A stretch of 64,000 nt of DNA from Lachnospiraceae bacterium AD3010 (GCA_000622025.1 KK211389.1:248001-312000), one strand, 5' to 3'; numbered from the stretch's first letter, positions 18,336-28,967 are shown. Numbers and translations are program-made. The notes: generated by a model not told the origin, from the sequence alone.

Positions 18336-19883
18336 TTACTTTGCAAAATCTGTAACTCTGCTTTCACGTACGATATTGACCTTTATCTGTCCGGGATACT
18401 CCATTTCATCCTCGATACGCTTTGCAATATCGTGCGCCATGATAACCATGTCAGCATCTGTAACCTGCTCGGGAACCACCATTACCCGAACCTCACGGCC
18501 TGCCTGAATGGCAAAGGACTTTTCGACTCCCTTAAAGGAGTTCGTGATATCTTCAAGTTGTTTAAGACGATTGGTATAGGCATCAAGAGTTTCCCTCCTG
18601 GCACCGGGTCTGGCAGCCGAGATCGTATCGGCGGCCTGAACAATACAAGCGATAAGAGATGCAGGCTCCACATCGCCGTGATGAGCCTCTACCGCATTTA
18701 TTACTATGGGAGACTCCTTGTACTTACGACAGAGATCTGCACCGAGCTGGATATGACTTCCCTCCATCTCGTGATCCACAGCCTTGCCTATGTCATGGAG
18801 TAATCCCGCACGCTTGGCGATACGTACATCAAGCCCTATTTCGGAAGCTAAGAGCCCAGAAAGTATGGATACCTCAACCGAATGACGGAGAACATTCTGT
18901 CCGTAGCTGGTACGGAGCTTCATCCTTCCCAGAAGCTTGATAAGCTCAGGATGTACATTGGGAACACCGCACTCGAGACAGGCGGCTTCGCCCTCCTCCT
19001 TTATCATGGTATCAACTTCTTTTCTGGCTTTCTCCACCATTTCCTCGATCTTCGCGGGGTGGATCCGTCCGTCCACGATAAGCTTCTCCAGAGCTATACG
19101 TGCGACTTCGCGCCTTACCGGGTCAAATCCCGACAGAACTACAGCCTCCGGGGTATCATCTATGATCAGATCAACACCCGTAAGGGTTTCGAGGGTCCTT
19201 ATGTTCCTTCCCTCGCGTCCGATTATGCGCCCCTTCATCTCATCTCCGGGGAGCTGAACTACGGAAATCGTCGTCTCGGACACATGATCGGCAGCGCAGC
19301 GCTGGATCGCATTGACAACATATTCCCTGGCTTTTTTGTCCGCTTCTTCCTTTGCACGTGATTCATATTCCTTGATCATCAGTGCGGACTCGTGCTTTAC
19401 ATCGTCTTCTACTATCTTTAAAAGATATTCCTTAGCCTGTTCAGAGGTTAAACCTGAGATCCTTTCAAGCTCCCGTACACGATCCTCATTGAGCTTCGCA
19501 ATCTTTTCCTTCTGACGGTTCAAGTCCGCCTCACGATCTGCCAAGCTCTGCTCTCTTCTCTCAACCTGCTCGGCCTTCTTGTCCACAGCTTCTTCCTTCT
19601 GCTGTGCACGTCTCTCCAGCCTCTGAGCCTCTGCGCGTCTGTCTCTGGCTTCCTTTTCAATCTCGTTTTTCTGATTGATGGACTCTTCCTTTATTTCCAG
19701 AAGCTTCTCACGCTTTAAGTCTTCAGCAGCTTTTTCAGCCTTTTCGGTGATCTCCTTAGCCTTGTCATTTGCATCCCCGATGAGCTTCTCTATCTTCCGC
19801 TCATGGGCATTTGTGGCTATGATCGCAGATACAGGTACCGCTATAACCAGAGTCACAACTATTGCGATAATAGTTGTCATCAT
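18336..19883 (-). CDS. rny: Ribonuclease Y
   Basis: Membrane-anchored endoribonuclease that starts mRNA decay in Firmicutes. The 515 residues show an N-terminal transmembrane helix (about 4-24), a long charged coiled coil (30-190), a KH RNA-binding domain with [12 protein letters not shown] (from about 212), and an HD phosphohydrolase domain with L-R-H-S-V-E and L-L-H-D-I-G-K. Length and order match the family exactly. Start ATG lies 12 nt after AGGAGG. Monocistronic by its own promoter and terminator. Confidence 0.97.
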   Translation of the reverse strand: MMTTIIAIVVTLVIAVPVSAIIATNAHERKIEKLIGDANDKAKEITEKAEKAAEDLKREKLLEIKEESINQKNEIEKEARDRRAEAQRLERRAQQKEEAVDKKAEQVERREQSLADREADLNRQKEKIAKLNEDRVRELERISGLTSEQAKEYLLKIVEDDVKHESALMIKEYESRAKEEADKKAREYVVNAIQRCAADHVSETTISVVQLPGDEMKGRIIGREGRNIRTLETLTGVDLIIDDTPEAVVLSGFDPVRREVARIALEKLIVDGRIHPAKIEEMVEKARKEVDTMIKEEGEAACLECGVPNVHPELIKLLGRMKLRTSYGQNVLRHSVEVSILSGLLASEIGLDVRIAKRAGLLHDIGKAVDHEMEGSHIQLGADLCRKYKESPIVINAVEAHHGDVEPASLIACIVQAADTISAARPGARRETLDAYTNRLKQLEDITNSFKGVEKSFAIQAGREVRVMVVPEQVTDADMVIMAHDIAKRIEDEMEYPGQIKVNIVRESRVTDFAK

Positions 19884-19923
19884 CTGTACAGCTTACCTCC
19901 TATTCGGTTAATACAACATTACT

Positions 19924-19952
19924 ATTCTAATTCACAAGCTGTTTTACGTCAA
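19924..19952 (-). promoter_or_regulatory. Sigma-70 promoter of rny
   Basis: Minus strand TTGACG (19947-19952), 17-nt spacer, TAGAAT (19924-19929), 40 nt before the rny start. Confidence 0.75.
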
Positions 19953-20041
19953 CCGGAAATTTCACCACGGCTTTATTCGGATTATTCAAAATCCGAAAGT
20001 CCCAGAAATTTCGCCGTAGATATCCTTGCTTTAGATGTGAT

Positions 20042-20070
20042 TTGAAAAAAAACCTTTCTGATTGTAGAAT
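20042..20070 (+). promoter_or_regulatory. Sigma-70 promoter of the opp operon
   Basis: TTGAAA (20042-20047), 17-nt spacer, TAGAAT (20065-20070), 55 nt before the first opp gene. The 240-nt spacer shared with rny holds these two divergent promoters and no other recognisable feature. Confidence 0.72.
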
Positions 20071-20125
20071 ATAGACACTATAGGACTTTTGCAGCTTGCG
20101 TTTTTAGGAAAAGGAATAGAAATTT

Positions 20126-21208
20126 ATGAAGGATCTGGCCAAGACTGTACTGGAAATACGGGATCTGGACATAAGCTTCCACTCGGCATCAGAGACTGTA
20201 CATGCCATAAGGGGAGTCGATCTGATCTTAAGAAAAGGTGAAACTGTTGCGATCGTGGGGGAGTCTGGTTCCGGTAAATCCGTAACCATGAAGGCTGCCA
20301 TGGGCATACTGCCTTCGAACGGTATCATTAATTCCGGAAGCATAGTTTATTACGGTGATGATCCGGAAGGAAGTGTTACTGACCTGATAAAAGCTGATAA
20401 AGAATGGCTCCGTCGGAATATCCGCGGGAAGAAGATAGCCATGGTCTTTCAGGATCCTATGACATCACTGAATCCCACAATGACCATAGGGAAGCAGCTT
20501 ATTCTCGCCATTTCCTCCCATGAAAAGCTTCAGAAAAAGGAGGCGGTGGAGCGCTCTGTTAACCTTTTAAGAGAGGTTGGTATTACGGAGCCGGAACGGC
20601 GGATGAAGCAGTACCCGCATGAATTCTCGGGAGGAATGAGGCAGAGGATAGTAATAGCCATTGCCCTTTCTTCAAATCCGGAGATACTTATCTGCGATGA
20701 GCCCACGACAGCCCTTGACGTGACAATACAGGATAGAATACTTGACCTTATTGTAAGTCTTCAGCAGAAAAGAGGGCTTTCGGTTATCTATATCACCCAT
20801 GATCTGGGAGTGGTCGCAAAGGTTGCAGATTATGTGAATGTTATGTATGCGGGAAAAATAATCGAGACCGGAACAATATATGATGTCTTTTTTGATCCGA
20901 GGCATCCCTATACCTGGGGACTTCTCTCCGCTATTCCCGATGATGAATCCGGGGGTGAGCTTTATTCCATTCCGGGGACGCCGCCCTATCTATCCAAAGA
21001 CCCTGTGGGGGATGCCTTTGCACCGAGAAATCCCTATGCACTTGAAATTGATTTTAAGGAGGAACCTCCTCTTTTCAAAATAACAGATACTCATTATGCC
21101 GCCACCTGGCTTCTTGACGAAAGGGCTCCGAAAGTGGAACGCCCCGCAGACCTCACTCGGCGGATCGAAAAAATGAAAAAGGAGGCGGCGGACTATGCAA
21201 AAGGATAA
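20126..21208 (+). CDS. oppD: Oligopeptide ABC transporter ATPase OppD
   Basis: ATPase subunit of an oligopeptide/dipeptide importer, 360 residues. Walker A GESGSGKSV (about 49-57), signature FSGGMRQRI, Walker B LICDEPTTALD, and the family C-terminal stretch with P-G-T-P-P and D-P-x-G-D-A-F-A-P-R-N (oligo_HPY region), although the usual 4Fe-4S cysteines of OppD C-termini are absent. First gene of oppDFABC; its end overlaps oppF by 14 nt. AGGAA ribosome site. Confidence 0.93.
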   Translation: MKDLAKTVLEIRDLDISFHSASETVHAIRGVDLILRKGETVAIVGESGSGKSVTMKAAMGILPSNGIINSGSIVYYGDDPEGSVTDLIKADKEWLRRNIRGKKIAMVFQDPMTSLNPTMTIGKQLILAISSHEKLQKKEAVERSVNLLREVGITEPERRMKQYPHEFSGGMRQRIVIAIALSSNPEILICDEPTTALDVTIQDRILDLIVSLQQKRGLSVIYITHDLGVVAKVADYVNVMYAGKIIETGTIYDVFFDPRHPYTWGLLSAIPDDESGGELYSIPGTPPYLSKDPVGDAFAPRNPYALEIDFKEEPPLFKITDTHYAATWLLDERAPKVERPADLTRRIEKMKKEAADYAKG

Positions 21209-22088
21209 TGATTCAGGGTATCTCCTGGAGGTAATGGGGCTTACCCAGTGCTTCGGACAGGGCGCAAAGGCCGTAAAGGTCCTCCATAATATTAGTTTTC
21301 ATATCAAGCCCGGAGAAGTATACGGTCTTGTAGGGGAATCCGGTTCCGGAAAATCCACCATAGGAAAGTGCATAATAGGCATAAATAAGCCCTCATCCGG
21401 AACCATACGTTTTTCCGGCAAAGAAATACAAATGATCTTTCAGGATCCCATGTCTTCCCTAAATCCCAGAAGAAAGATCGGAGATATCATCGGCGCGGGG
21501 CTTGATATCAGAAAGGCATATTCCTCAAAGCAGGAAAGAGATAAAAAAGTAGGAGATATGCTGGAGAAGGTGGGACTTTCCAGAAAGCACGCTGACCGCT
21601 ATCCCGGCCAGTTTTCCGGAGGACAGAGGCAGCGGGTGGGTATTGCCCGTGCCCTTATTCTCGAGCCTGAGCTTATCATCGCGGACGAATGCATCGCCGC
21701 GCTTGATGCATCCATTCAGGCACAGGTCGTTAATATGCTGAAAAGAATACAGTCGGAAACAAAAACCGCTATGCTGTTTATTTCCCACGATCTTTCCATG
21801 GTGCGTTATCTGTCGGACAGGATCGGAGTGCTGCATCTCGGATATCTTTTGGAAACAGGAACAACAGAGGATATATTCAATGAGCCCATTCACCCCTACA
21901 CGAAAAATCTGATAGCCGCCATACCCAGCCCGAATCCTGTACTCCAGGTGCATCCGGAAAGCAGATATGATTATGAGACTTCAGGAATCCTGTATGAAAA
22001 CGGGAGCTGGAAAAATGTAAACGGAAGCACTACCCACCAGGTTTTCTGTGCAGATGTGGAGGCGAAGAAATGGGGGATCATGTCATGA
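21195..22088 (+). CDS. oppF: Oligopeptide ABC transporter ATPase OppF
   Basis: Second ATPase of the peptide importer, 297 residues, somewhat short because the C-terminal oligo_HPY tail is trimmed. Walker A GESGSGKST (about 46-54) and FSGGQRQRVGIARAL are canonical. Walker B reads LIIADECIAALD, with Cys where nearly all ABC ATPases have Pro after the catalytic Glu; the Glu itself is kept. Expected to pair with OppD beneath OppB/OppC. The stop overlaps the oppA start as ATGA. Confidence 0.92.
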   Translation: MQKDNDSGYLLEVMGLTQCFGQGAKAVKVLHNISFHIKPGEVYGLVGESGSGKSTIGKCIIGINKPSSGTIRFSGKEIQMIFQDPMSSLNPRRKIGDIIGAGLDIRKAYSSKQERDKKVGDMLEKVGLSRKHADRYPGQFSGGQRQRVGIARALILEPELIIADECIAALDASIQAQVVNMLKRIQSETKTAMLFISHDLSMVRYLSDRIGVLHLGYLLETGTTEDIFNEPIHPYTKNLIAAIPSPNPVLQVHPESRYDYETSGILYENGSWKNVNGSTTHQVFCADVEAKKWGIMS

Positions 22089-23746
22089 AAAGAAAATGTA
22101 AGATGTTGAATTCCCTTGGTGCCTTTATTCTATGCGGAGTCCTGTTTTGCCTGGGAGGCTGCAGCGCTGCAGAGAACGGATATCAGACAGTAACGGGGCA
22201 GGAAGCCATTGATGAAGAGATCGATGTGGCTTTATTATCCATTACATCAACCATGGACCCTCAGAAGGTTTCGGATACCGGAAGCGAAAAATATGTCAGT
22301 CCCTATACTGGCTGCCTGTACAGGCTGGATGAAAATAACGCCGCGGTACCGGAACTTGCGGAGAGCTGTGAGGTATCTGATGACGGCCTCACATATACTG
22401 TAAAAATACGGGATGGATTACGCTTCGCTAACGGAGATCCCATTACAGCAGATGATTTCGTATTTGCTTTCCAGAGGATTGCAGATCCGGCGGAAACCAG
22501 TAAGGCAATATTTATAATTGACGATATCTGTAAGATAAAAAATGTTGAACAGGTGAACAACGGAAGTCTGCCTGTGGATATGCTGGGGGTAAGATCCGTT
22601 GATAACAGGACGCTTAAGTTTGAGCTTGAGGAGCCCTGTCCGTATTTTATCTATGTTCTTACAAAGACCCCCACATCTCCATGTAGCAGAAAATTCTATG
22701 TGGACTGCGGCGGGAATTACGGAGAAAGCCCTGATAAGATCCTGTCAAGCGGCCCCTTTATGGTGGACAGATATGAGCCTCTTGCCATGCAGGTTCATTA
22801 TTGTAAAAATCCTTATTATGTAGATGCGGATAAAGTGAGGCTTCCCGGTCTGACCTTCAGGCAGGTGGATAATTCACAGCAGGCAGAGATGATATTTCAG
22901 GCAGGAGAAATGGATATCATACCGGTTGCAAGAGACTATCTCAGCCTGTCCCTTGATGATCCCAGGCTTCATATACAGACCGGAGGAGTCATCGAGTATA
23001 TTCAGGGTAATTATGAAACCTGTGAGGCATGGCAGAATAAAAATATCCGCAGGGCATTATCAAAGGCTATAGACCGGAATAGCATAACAGAGAACTATTT
23101 CCGTGCGGGAACGGAGCCTCTTACAAGACTGATACCGAAGACATTTTCTCCCGAGCCGGATGGACGGGATTTTGGTGAAGACGGGGATTTATACTATGAG
23201 TATACGGGGTTTGATAAGGAAGAAGCGCTTAAGTGCTGGAAAGAAGGCCTTAAAGAGCTTTCCGTGGACGAGATCACCCTCACTTTAACCATAGCTGCCA
23301 ATAACCAGAGCCTGGGTGAAATAATCAAGGATCAGCTGGAAAAAAATCTCCCCGGCTGTCATCTTGAGGTAAAACTGGTTTCTCCCACACAGAGGCTGGA
23401 TATGATGCAGAAGGGTGATTTTGAGCTTGTGTATGCCGGATGGTCAGCCGATTATCCGGATCCTAATTCATTCCTTGGCTGCTTTAAGGGAGACGCCAGT
23501 ACAAACTTCGGTCATTATCCCGGCGGAAATGCAGATACGGTATTGAATGCCGCAGCACGTGAAACGGATCCGGAAAAACGCATGAAGCTGCTTCATACGG
23601 CGGAAGAAGCATATATGGAAGATAATGCCGTTCTTCCCCTGTTTACCAAAGGAGATGCATATCTGTTTTCGGATAAGTTTGAAGGCGTGGATATAAGCTT
23701 TGACGGCAGCGCTCTTGAATTTGACCGTGCAGTGAAGGTGAGGTAG
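22085..23746 (+). CDS. oppA: Oligopeptide-binding lipoprotein OppA
   Basis: SBP_bac_5 family extracellular peptide-binding lipoprotein of 553 residues. The signal peptide ends in the lipobox LGGC, giving Cys26 as the lipid anchor. The mature part contains the family segments Y-T-V-K-I-R-D-G-L-R-F-A-N-G-D-P-I-T-A-D-D-F and A-D-Y-P-D-P. An in-frame ATG lies 15 nt upstream, but GGGGGA is placed correctly for the ATG at 22085, which overlaps the oppF stop. Confidence 0.93.
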   Translation: MKRKCKMLNSLGAFILCGVLFCLGGCSAAENGYQTVTGQEAIDEEIDVALLSITSTMDPQKVSDTGSEKYVSPYTGCLYRLDENNAAVPELAESCEVSDDGLTYTVKIRDGLRFANGDPITADDFVFAFQRIADPAETSKAIFIIDDICKIKNVEQVNNGSLPVDMLGVRSVDNRTLKFELEEPCPYFIYVLTKTPTSPCSRKFYVDCGGNYGESPDKILSSGPFMVDRYEPLAMQVHYCKNPYYVDADKVRLPGLTFRQVDNSQQAEMIFQAGEMDIIPVARDYLSLSLDDPRLHIQTGGVIEYIQGNYETCEAWQNKNIRRALSKAIDRNSITENYFRAGTEPLTRLIPKTFSPEPDGRDFGEDGDLYYEYTGFDKEEALKCWKEGLKELSVDEITLTLTIAANNQSLGEIIKDQLEKNLPGCHLEVKLVSPTQRLDMMQKGDFELVYAGWSADYPDPNSFLGCFKGDASTNFGHYPGGNADTVLNAAARETDPEKRMKLLHTAEEAYMEDNAVLPLFTKGDAYLFSDKFEGVDISFDGSALEFDRAVKVR

Positions 23747-23753
23747 TTCCGGT

Positions 23754-24710
23754 ATGAAAAAATATTTCTTAAAAAAACTCTTTTTATCGATCATTACACT
23801 GTTCCTTATAGTACTCATATTGTTTCTCTTAATGGATCTAATGCCCGGATCACCGTTTAATAATGAAAAGCTTACTCCGGAGCAGATGGAAATGATGAAG
23901 AAAATGTACGGTCTTGACAAGCCCGTGCTACAGCGGTTTTTCATATATGCGGCAAATATTCTGAAAGGGGACTTTGGTATAAGCTACAGCCTTTCCATTA
24001 ATACCCCGGTATCGGTAATGATAGCCTCCAGAATGCCGGTATCCATGCTGATAGGATTATGTGCCATGCTTCTCGGAAGTGCCCTGGGGCTTATACTTGG
24101 ATTTTTTGCAGCCTTTTCCAATTTTTACGGTTCTAGAAGATCAGGAAGGATAGCCGATCTTCTCTGTATGCTGATCAGCATAATCGGAATCTCGGTTCCA
24201 TCCTATATTTTTGCAATTATCATGAGCTATTTTCTGGGATACAGATGGAGAGTATTTCCACTGCTCTTTGACTTCAGGTCTCCGGTAAGGTCATCCGTGA
24301 TGGCTGTCATAGCTCTTTCAACCTTCGTAACGGCAGTTGTTGCACGCTATACCAGGGACGAGGCAACAAAGGTCTTAAAATCGGACTATGTTCTCTTTGC
24401 GGTAAGTCAGGGGATACAAAAAAAAGCGCTTTTATTCCACTATGTTATCAGGAATTCCCTTATGGGAATAATAACAGTTATGGCCATGCTTCTTGTGGGG
24501 CTCCTGACAGGATCTCTTGTAACGGAGAGGATATTTTCCATCCCGGGCATAGGCTTTCTTTTATCAAGCGCCATAGAAGCAAATGATTATAACGTTGTCA
24601 TAGCTTTAAGCTTTGTGTTTGCGGCAATATACGTAACGGCGAGGTTTATTCTGGATATCCTGTACGGGATAATCGATCCGAGAGTCAGAATTGAAGAAGG
24701 GAGAGAATGA
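23754..24710 (+). CDS. oppB: Oligopeptide ABC transporter permease OppB
   Basis: Inner-membrane permease with six predicted helices (318 residues). It starts with the typical K-K-L-F-L-S-I-I-T-L-F helix, has L-M-P-G-S-P-F-N after helix 1, and contains the EAA-like coupling loop around Y-T-R-D-E-A-T-K-V-L-K-S-D-Y. The C-terminal I-P-G-I-G motif is family standard. Spaced 7 nt after oppA; overlaps oppC as ATGA. Confidence 0.93.
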   Translation: MKKYFLKKLFLSIITLFLIVLILFLLMDLMPGSPFNNEKLTPEQMEMMKKMYGLDKPVLQRFFIYAANILKGDFGISYSLSINTPVSVMIASRMPVSMLIGLCAMLLGSALGLILGFFAAFSNFYGSRRSGRIADLLCMLISIIGISVPSYIFAIIMSYFLGYRWRVFPLLFDFRSPVRSSVMAVIALSTFVTAVVARYTRDEATKVLKSDYVLFAVSQGIQKKALLFHYVIRNSLMGIITVMAMLLVGLLTGSLVTERIFSIPGIGFLLSSAIEANDYNVVIALSFVFAAIYVTARFILDILYGIIDPRVRIEEGRE

Positions 24711-25696
24711 TGAATGATTTTGCCTTTGCAAACGAAAAAAAGGATTTTTCAATAGATGAAAACATATCACAGGACAGTTTTTACCGGAAAACAGTAAAAC
24801 GCTTTTTCGGGAAAGCATCCAATATATTCGGGCTTATACTCCTCATTCTCCTTATTATTCTTGCCTTTGCTGCTCCTGCACTTTCACCGCACAGCTATAA
24901 TGAGCAGAATCTGGAAAGAGCGGACATGGCACCGAGGATTCCGGGAATGCTTTCCGGAACGGAGAAACTCCCGGGTACAAACGGGGATATAATCGAGAAC
25001 CGTTATGAGGAGCTGGGCTTAAATGACACATATTATTACTTTGGAACAGACAGTCTGGGCTGCGATCTTTTTTCCAGATGTTTTGTTGGCTTACGGGTTT
25101 CTCTTTTAATTGCATTGGCGGCTGCCCTTATTAATCTGATAATCGGCATGAATTATGGTATGATCTCGGGATTCATTGGCGGCAGGACAGACTTTATCAT
25201 GCAGCAGATTGTTGATATCGCAGGCTCCATTCCGACTCTGGTGGTGGTGACGCTTCTGATGCTGGTCCTAAAACCCGGATTCGCCTCTATTATCATAGCT
25301 CTTATGCTTACAGGCTGGATGGAAATGAGTATGATCGCAAGGGCCGAGGTGCTCCGGCTTAAGGACAGGGAATTCATTCTGGCAGCGAGAACTCTAGGGG
25401 CAGGCAGATCCTATATTATTTTCAAGGAGCTTTTACCCAATATCGCAGGTACCCTGATGACACAGATCATGATAACCATACCGAATGCGATTTTCCTTGA
25501 AACCTTTTTAAGCTTCGTGGGACTGGGGCTGCCGGTCGGAAGCTGCTCTCTCGGAAGGCTTATTTCAGACGGATTTGACAACTGTCTTCTCCACCCGTAT
25601 AAGCTCTTTCCCTGCATGATGATCCTTATCGCGCTGATGATTGCCTGCAATCTTGTTGGAGACGGACTTAAACAGGCATTGTCCATGGATGAATAA
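24707..25696 (+). CDS. oppC: Oligopeptide ABC transporter permease OppC
   Basis: Partner permease of OppB, 329 residues with an OppC_N helix (about 35-55), an extracytoplasmic loop, then five helices with the EAA motif near R-A-E-V-L-R-L-K-D-R-E-F. G-T-D-S-L-G-C-D-L-F-S-R is the conserved OppC/DppC stretch. Last gene of the operon. Only an imperfect terminator signal follows on plus. Confidence 0.93.
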   Translation: MMNDFAFANEKKDFSIDENISQDSFYRKTVKRFFGKASNIFGLILLILLIILAFAAPALSPHSYNEQNLERADMAPRIPGMLSGTEKLPGTNGDIIENRYEELGLNDTYYYFGTDSLGCDLFSRCFVGLRVSLLIALAAALINLIIGMNYGMISGFIGGRTDFIMQQIVDIAGSIPTLVVVTLLMLVLKPGFASIIIALMLTGWMEMSMIARAEVLRLKDREFILAARTLGAGRSYIIFKELLPNIAGTLMTQIMITIPNAIFLETFLSFVGLGLPVGSCSLGRLISDGFDNCLLHPYKLFPCMMILIALMIACNLVGDGLKQALSMDE

Positions 25697-25768
25697 GATG
25701 TCCTGCGAACTTCCCGACCATTGCATAGATAGCAAAAATGAACAGTTAGCATCGGCCTAAATTGAGAA

Positions 25769-25802
25769 AACCCCTGCCATCCGTTTCCGGAAGACAGGGG
25801 TT
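25769..25802 (-). terminator. Terminator of the butyryl-CoA operon
   Basis: Minus strand AACCCCTG...CAGGGGTT, an 8-bp stem with a smaller CCGG pairing inside the loop, followed on the minus strand by TTCTC. It also lies downstream of oppC and may act weakly in that direction. Confidence 0.7.
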
Positions 25803-25833
25803 CTGAATTCATTACGATATTCTGTTAAAAAGC

Positions 25834-26874
25834 TTATGCGCCGGCCTTGATCTTCTTTGTAAGCTCGGGAACGATCTTATTAAGATCTCCTACGATACCG
25901 TAGTCAGCTATATCGAAGATAGGAGCATTTTCATCCTTGTTTATCGCAATGATGATATCGGACTCCTCCATACCTGCAGCGTGCTGGATGGCTCCGGAGA
26001 TACCGATAGCGAAGTATACGTGAGGACGAACGGTCTTTCCGGTCTGTCCAACCTGCATATCCTTCGGCTTCCAGCCTGAGTCAACAACCGCACGTGAGCA
26101 GGAAACCATTCCGCCCTTGAAGCAGGCTGCCAGATCCTCGAGGATCTTGAAGTTCTCAGGTGATCCGACTCCACGTCCGCCGGATACAAGGATCTTTGCG
26201 TCCTGGATATTGGCTACGCTTGAAACCTCTTTAACCACCTTGTCGATGGTTACATAGCAGTCATTGGGTGTGAAGCCGGGATTGTACTCTACAACCTCAG
26301 CCTTAGCCCCCTTCTTCGGCTCGATCTTCTGCATAACGCCGGGACGTACCGTTGCCATCTGAGGCCTGTAATCAGGGCAGGCGATGGTAGCGATGGTATT
26401 TCCGCCGAATGCGGGACGGGTCATAAGGAGCTGCTTATGTCTCTGCTCCTGGCCTTCAACGGGCTGTAAGGGGAAGTCACCTATGTCAAGCTGTGTGCAG
26501 TCAGCCGTAAGTCCTGTATGAACCCTTGCTGATACACGGGGACCTAAGTCACGACCGATGGCAGTTGCACCTACCAGCATGATCTCAGGCTTGAACTCGT
26601 TAATAACTGATGAAAGAGCGTGAGCATAGGGCTCAGTCCTGTACTCCTTAAGCTCGGGGTCATCAACAACGATAACCCTGTCAGCACCGTACTCTGCAAG
26701 AACATCTGCAAGACCCTTAACATCCGATCCGATAAGAACTGCTGTCACCTGCTTATTGTCGAGGTCGTTTGCAAGATCACGTCCCTTTCCCAGAAGCTCC
26801 AGAGCAATGCTTGATACTTCATTATCTACCTGCTGGGCGAAAATAAACACGCCCTTATATTCTTCTAATCCCAT
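25834..26874 (-). CDS. etfA: Electron transfer flavoprotein alpha subunit
   Basis: FAD-binding alpha subunit (346 residues) of the electron-bifurcating EtfAB that works with butyryl-CoA dehydrogenase, coupling crotonyl-CoA reduction to ferredoxin reduction in anaerobic clostridia. The C-terminal FAD domain shows S-G-G-R-G-V-G-S, G-Q-T-G-K-T-V-R-P, A-I-G-I-S-G-A-I-Q-H and I-N-K-D-E-N-A-P-I-F. An upstream ATG at 26913 is in frame, but the AAGGAGG site precedes ATG 26874. Last gene of the operon, followed by a terminator. Confidence 0.95.
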   Translation of the reverse strand: MGLEEYKGVFIFAQQVDNEVSSIALELLGKGRDLANDLDNKQVTAVLIGSDVKGLADVLAEYGADRVIVVDDPELKEYRTEPYAHALSSVINEFKPEIMLVGATAIGRDLGPRVSARVHTGLTADCTQLDIGDFPLQPVEGQEQRHKQLLMTRPAFGGNTIATIACPDYRPQMATVRPGVMQKIEPKKGAKAEVVEYNPGFTPNDCYVTIDKVVKEVSSVANIQDAKILVSGGRGVGSPENFKILEDLAACFKGGMVSCSRAVVDSGWKPKDMQVGQTGKTVRPHVYFAIGISGAIQHAAGMEESDIIIAINKDENAPIFDIADYGIVGDLNKIVPELTKKIKAGA

Positions 26875-26975
26875 TTTTTCCTCCTTAATATTATTATTTA
26901 TGATATACGGCATACAAATTCAAATCTGATATCGTGCAAGCACGAATCCGATTTGACTTTTGATGCCTATATCAT

Positions 26976-27776
26976 CTATATGACGTGCTTCTCTGTAAGC
27001 TTTCCAAAAATGTAATCAACTGCTTCCGCAGGGGAACCGGGAGTTACAACCTCACCCTTGCCCTTTGCAACCTTATCGGATGCCTTGGCAATAACTGTGG
27101 GTGAACCGCCCTTACCGATATTCTCATCGGCAACGTCCAGCTTGTCACGTCCCCAAACGGTAACCCTGTTCTCATCGGAATAAGCATCAAAGATTCCGCC
27201 GGGAGTCATATAACGGGGCTCATTCAGCTCGGAAAGAGCTGTTACAAGGCAGGGAAGTTTGGCTGTCAGCATATGATATCTGTCATCAAACTGACGCTTA
27301 ACCGTAACGGTATTTGCCTTCCTGTCAAGCTTGATATCCTCTGCGTATGAAATAACAGGGATTCCAAGATGCTCGGAGATCTGGGGTCCAACCTGAGCTG
27401 TATCACCGTCGATAGCCTGACGTCCTGTGATGATAAGGTCATACTCCATATTCTTCAATGCACCTGCGATGGTTGAGCTTGTAGCCCAGGTATCAGCGCC
27501 GCCGAGAACACGGTCTGTGATAAGAAGTCCCTTATCAGCTCCCATTGCAAGAGCTTCACGAAGAACATCATCAGCCTTGGGAAGTCCCATTGTAACAACG
27601 GTAACCTCGGTATTGTCGGGATCCTCATCCTTGATGCGGAGAGCTGCCTCAAGACCAGCCTTGTCATCAGGATTCATAATCGCAAGCATTGCTCCTCTGT
27701 CCAGTGTTCCATCGGGCTTAAACTTAACCCCTCCCTTTGTATCGGGCACCTGTTTAATACAAACAACGATTTTCAT
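26976..27776 (-). CDS. etfB: Electron transfer flavoprotein beta subunit
   Basis: Beta subunit (266 residues) that carries the bifurcating FAD in clostridial EtfAB. It starts MKIVVCIKQVPDT, has the conserved D-G-D-T-A-Q-V-G-P-Q nucleotide-binding stretch and the E-P-R-Y-M recognition-loop region. It lies between bcd and etfA in the canonical order. AAGGAG ribosome site. Confidence 0.95.
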   Translation of the reverse strand: MKIVVCIKQVPDTKGGVKFKPDGTLDRGAMLAIMNPDDKAGLEAALRIKDEDPDNTEVTVVTMGLPKADDVLREALAMGADKGLLITDRVLGGADTWATSSTIAGALKNMEYDLIITGRQAIDGDTAQVGPQISEHLGIPVISYAEDIKLDRKANTVTVKRQFDDRYHMLTAKLPCLVTALSELNEPRYMTPGGIFDAYSDENRVTVWGRDKLDVADENIGKGGSPTVIAKASDKVAKGKGEVVTPGSPAEAVDYIFGKLTEKHVI

Positions 27777-27806
27777 GTATTTTCTCCTTTATCAAAATAA
27801 TGGTGA

Positions 27807-28967
27807 TCACTTAAGCAATGCACCGGAAATAACCATTCTCTGAACCTCGGAAGTACCTTCGTAGATCTCTGTGATCTTTGCATCTCTCATCATACGTTCT
27901 ACTTCGTACTCTCTGATATATCCGTATCCGCCGAAAAGCTGTACGCACTTTGTCGTAACATCCATTGCGGTCTCGGCAGCAAAAAGCTTTGCCTTTGCAG
28001 CTTCTATACCATAGTAGCTCTTTGTAGCCTTTGCATCTGCAGCTGCATATACGAGGAGCTTTGCAGCTTCGATCTGGGTAGCCATATTTGCAAGCTGGAA
28101 CTGGGTGTTCTGGAAAGCACCTATAGCTCTTCCGAACTGCTTTCTTTCCTTAACGTACTCGATGGTGCGGTCAAGAGCGCCCTCAGCGATACCAAGAGCC
28201 TGTGCAGCGATACCGATACGTCCGCCGTCAAGAGTATGCATTGCGATGGCAAAGCCCTTTCCTCTTGTTCCGAGAAGATTCTCTGCGGGGATATGGCAGT
28301 CCTGGAAAATAAGCTCATAGGTTGAGGATCCGCAGATACCCATCTTGTTTTCCTTTGTTCCGAAGGTGAAGCCCGGAGTATCCTTCTCAACGATAAAGGC
28401 TGAGAACTTCTTCTGCTTCCTGCCCTTCTTGTCCTCAACAATATCGGTATAAGCAATGATGATATAGATATCAGCTTCCTTACCGTTTGTGATGAAGCAC
28501 TTGGAGCCGTCAAGGATCCACTCTTTTCCGTCATCTGAAAGGACAGCCCTGGTCTGTGCACCCTGAGCGTCGGTTCCTGCGCCGGGCTCTGTCAGACCGA
28601 AAGCACCGAGCTTCTCTCCCTTTGCAAGGGGTACTAAGTACTTCTGCTTCTGATCTTCTGTTCCGTATGTCATAATGGGATCACAGCAGAGTGAAGTATG
28701 AGCGGAAACGATAACACCGGTGGTGGCGCAGACCTTGGAAAGCTCTTCAACACACATTACGTATGTAAGAGGGTCGCAGCCCTGTCCGCCGTACTCCTTG
28801 GGAATGGGAATACCCATGAAGCCGTACTTCTGCATCTTTGTTACGGTTCCTCTGGGAAACTCGTGCTTCTCATCAACCTCGATTGCAAGAGGCTTTACCT
28901 CTTTTTCGGCGAATTCCTTAAAAAGCTGTCTCGCCAGAACATGTTCCTTACCAAAAGAAAAATCCAT
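27807..28967 (-). CDS. bcd: Butyryl-CoA dehydrogenase (short-chain acyl-CoA dehydrogenase)
   Basis: FAD-dependent enzyme (386 residues) reducing crotonyl-CoA to butyryl-CoA with EtfAB. It shows [19 protein letters not shown], and the catalytic glutamate in Y-E-G-T-S-E-V-Q-R near the C-terminus. The frame is open to 29084, but AAGGAGG sits before the ATG at 28967 giving MDFSFGKEH, the usual N-terminus. The last step to butyrate (butyrate kinase or CoA-transferase) is not in the window. Confidence 0.95.
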   Translation of the reverse strand: MDFSFGKEHVLARQLFKEFAEKEVKPLAIEVDEKHEFPRGTVTKMQKYGFMGIPIPKEYGGQGCDPLTYVMCVEELSKVCATTGVIVSAHTSLCCDPIMTYGTEDQKQKYLVPLAKGEKLGAFGLTEPGAGTDAQGAQTRAVLSDDGKEWILDGSKCFITNGKEADIYIIIAYTDIVEDKKGRKQKKFSAFIVEKDTPGFTFGTKENKMGICGSSTYELIFQDCHIPAENLLGTRGKGFAIAMHTLDGGRIGIAAQALGIAEGALDRTIEYVKERKQFGRAIGAFQNTQFQLANMATQIEAAKLLVYAAADAKATKSYYGIEAAKAKLFAAETAMDVTTKCVQLFGGYGYIREYEVERMMRDAKITEIYEGTSEVQRMVISGALLK

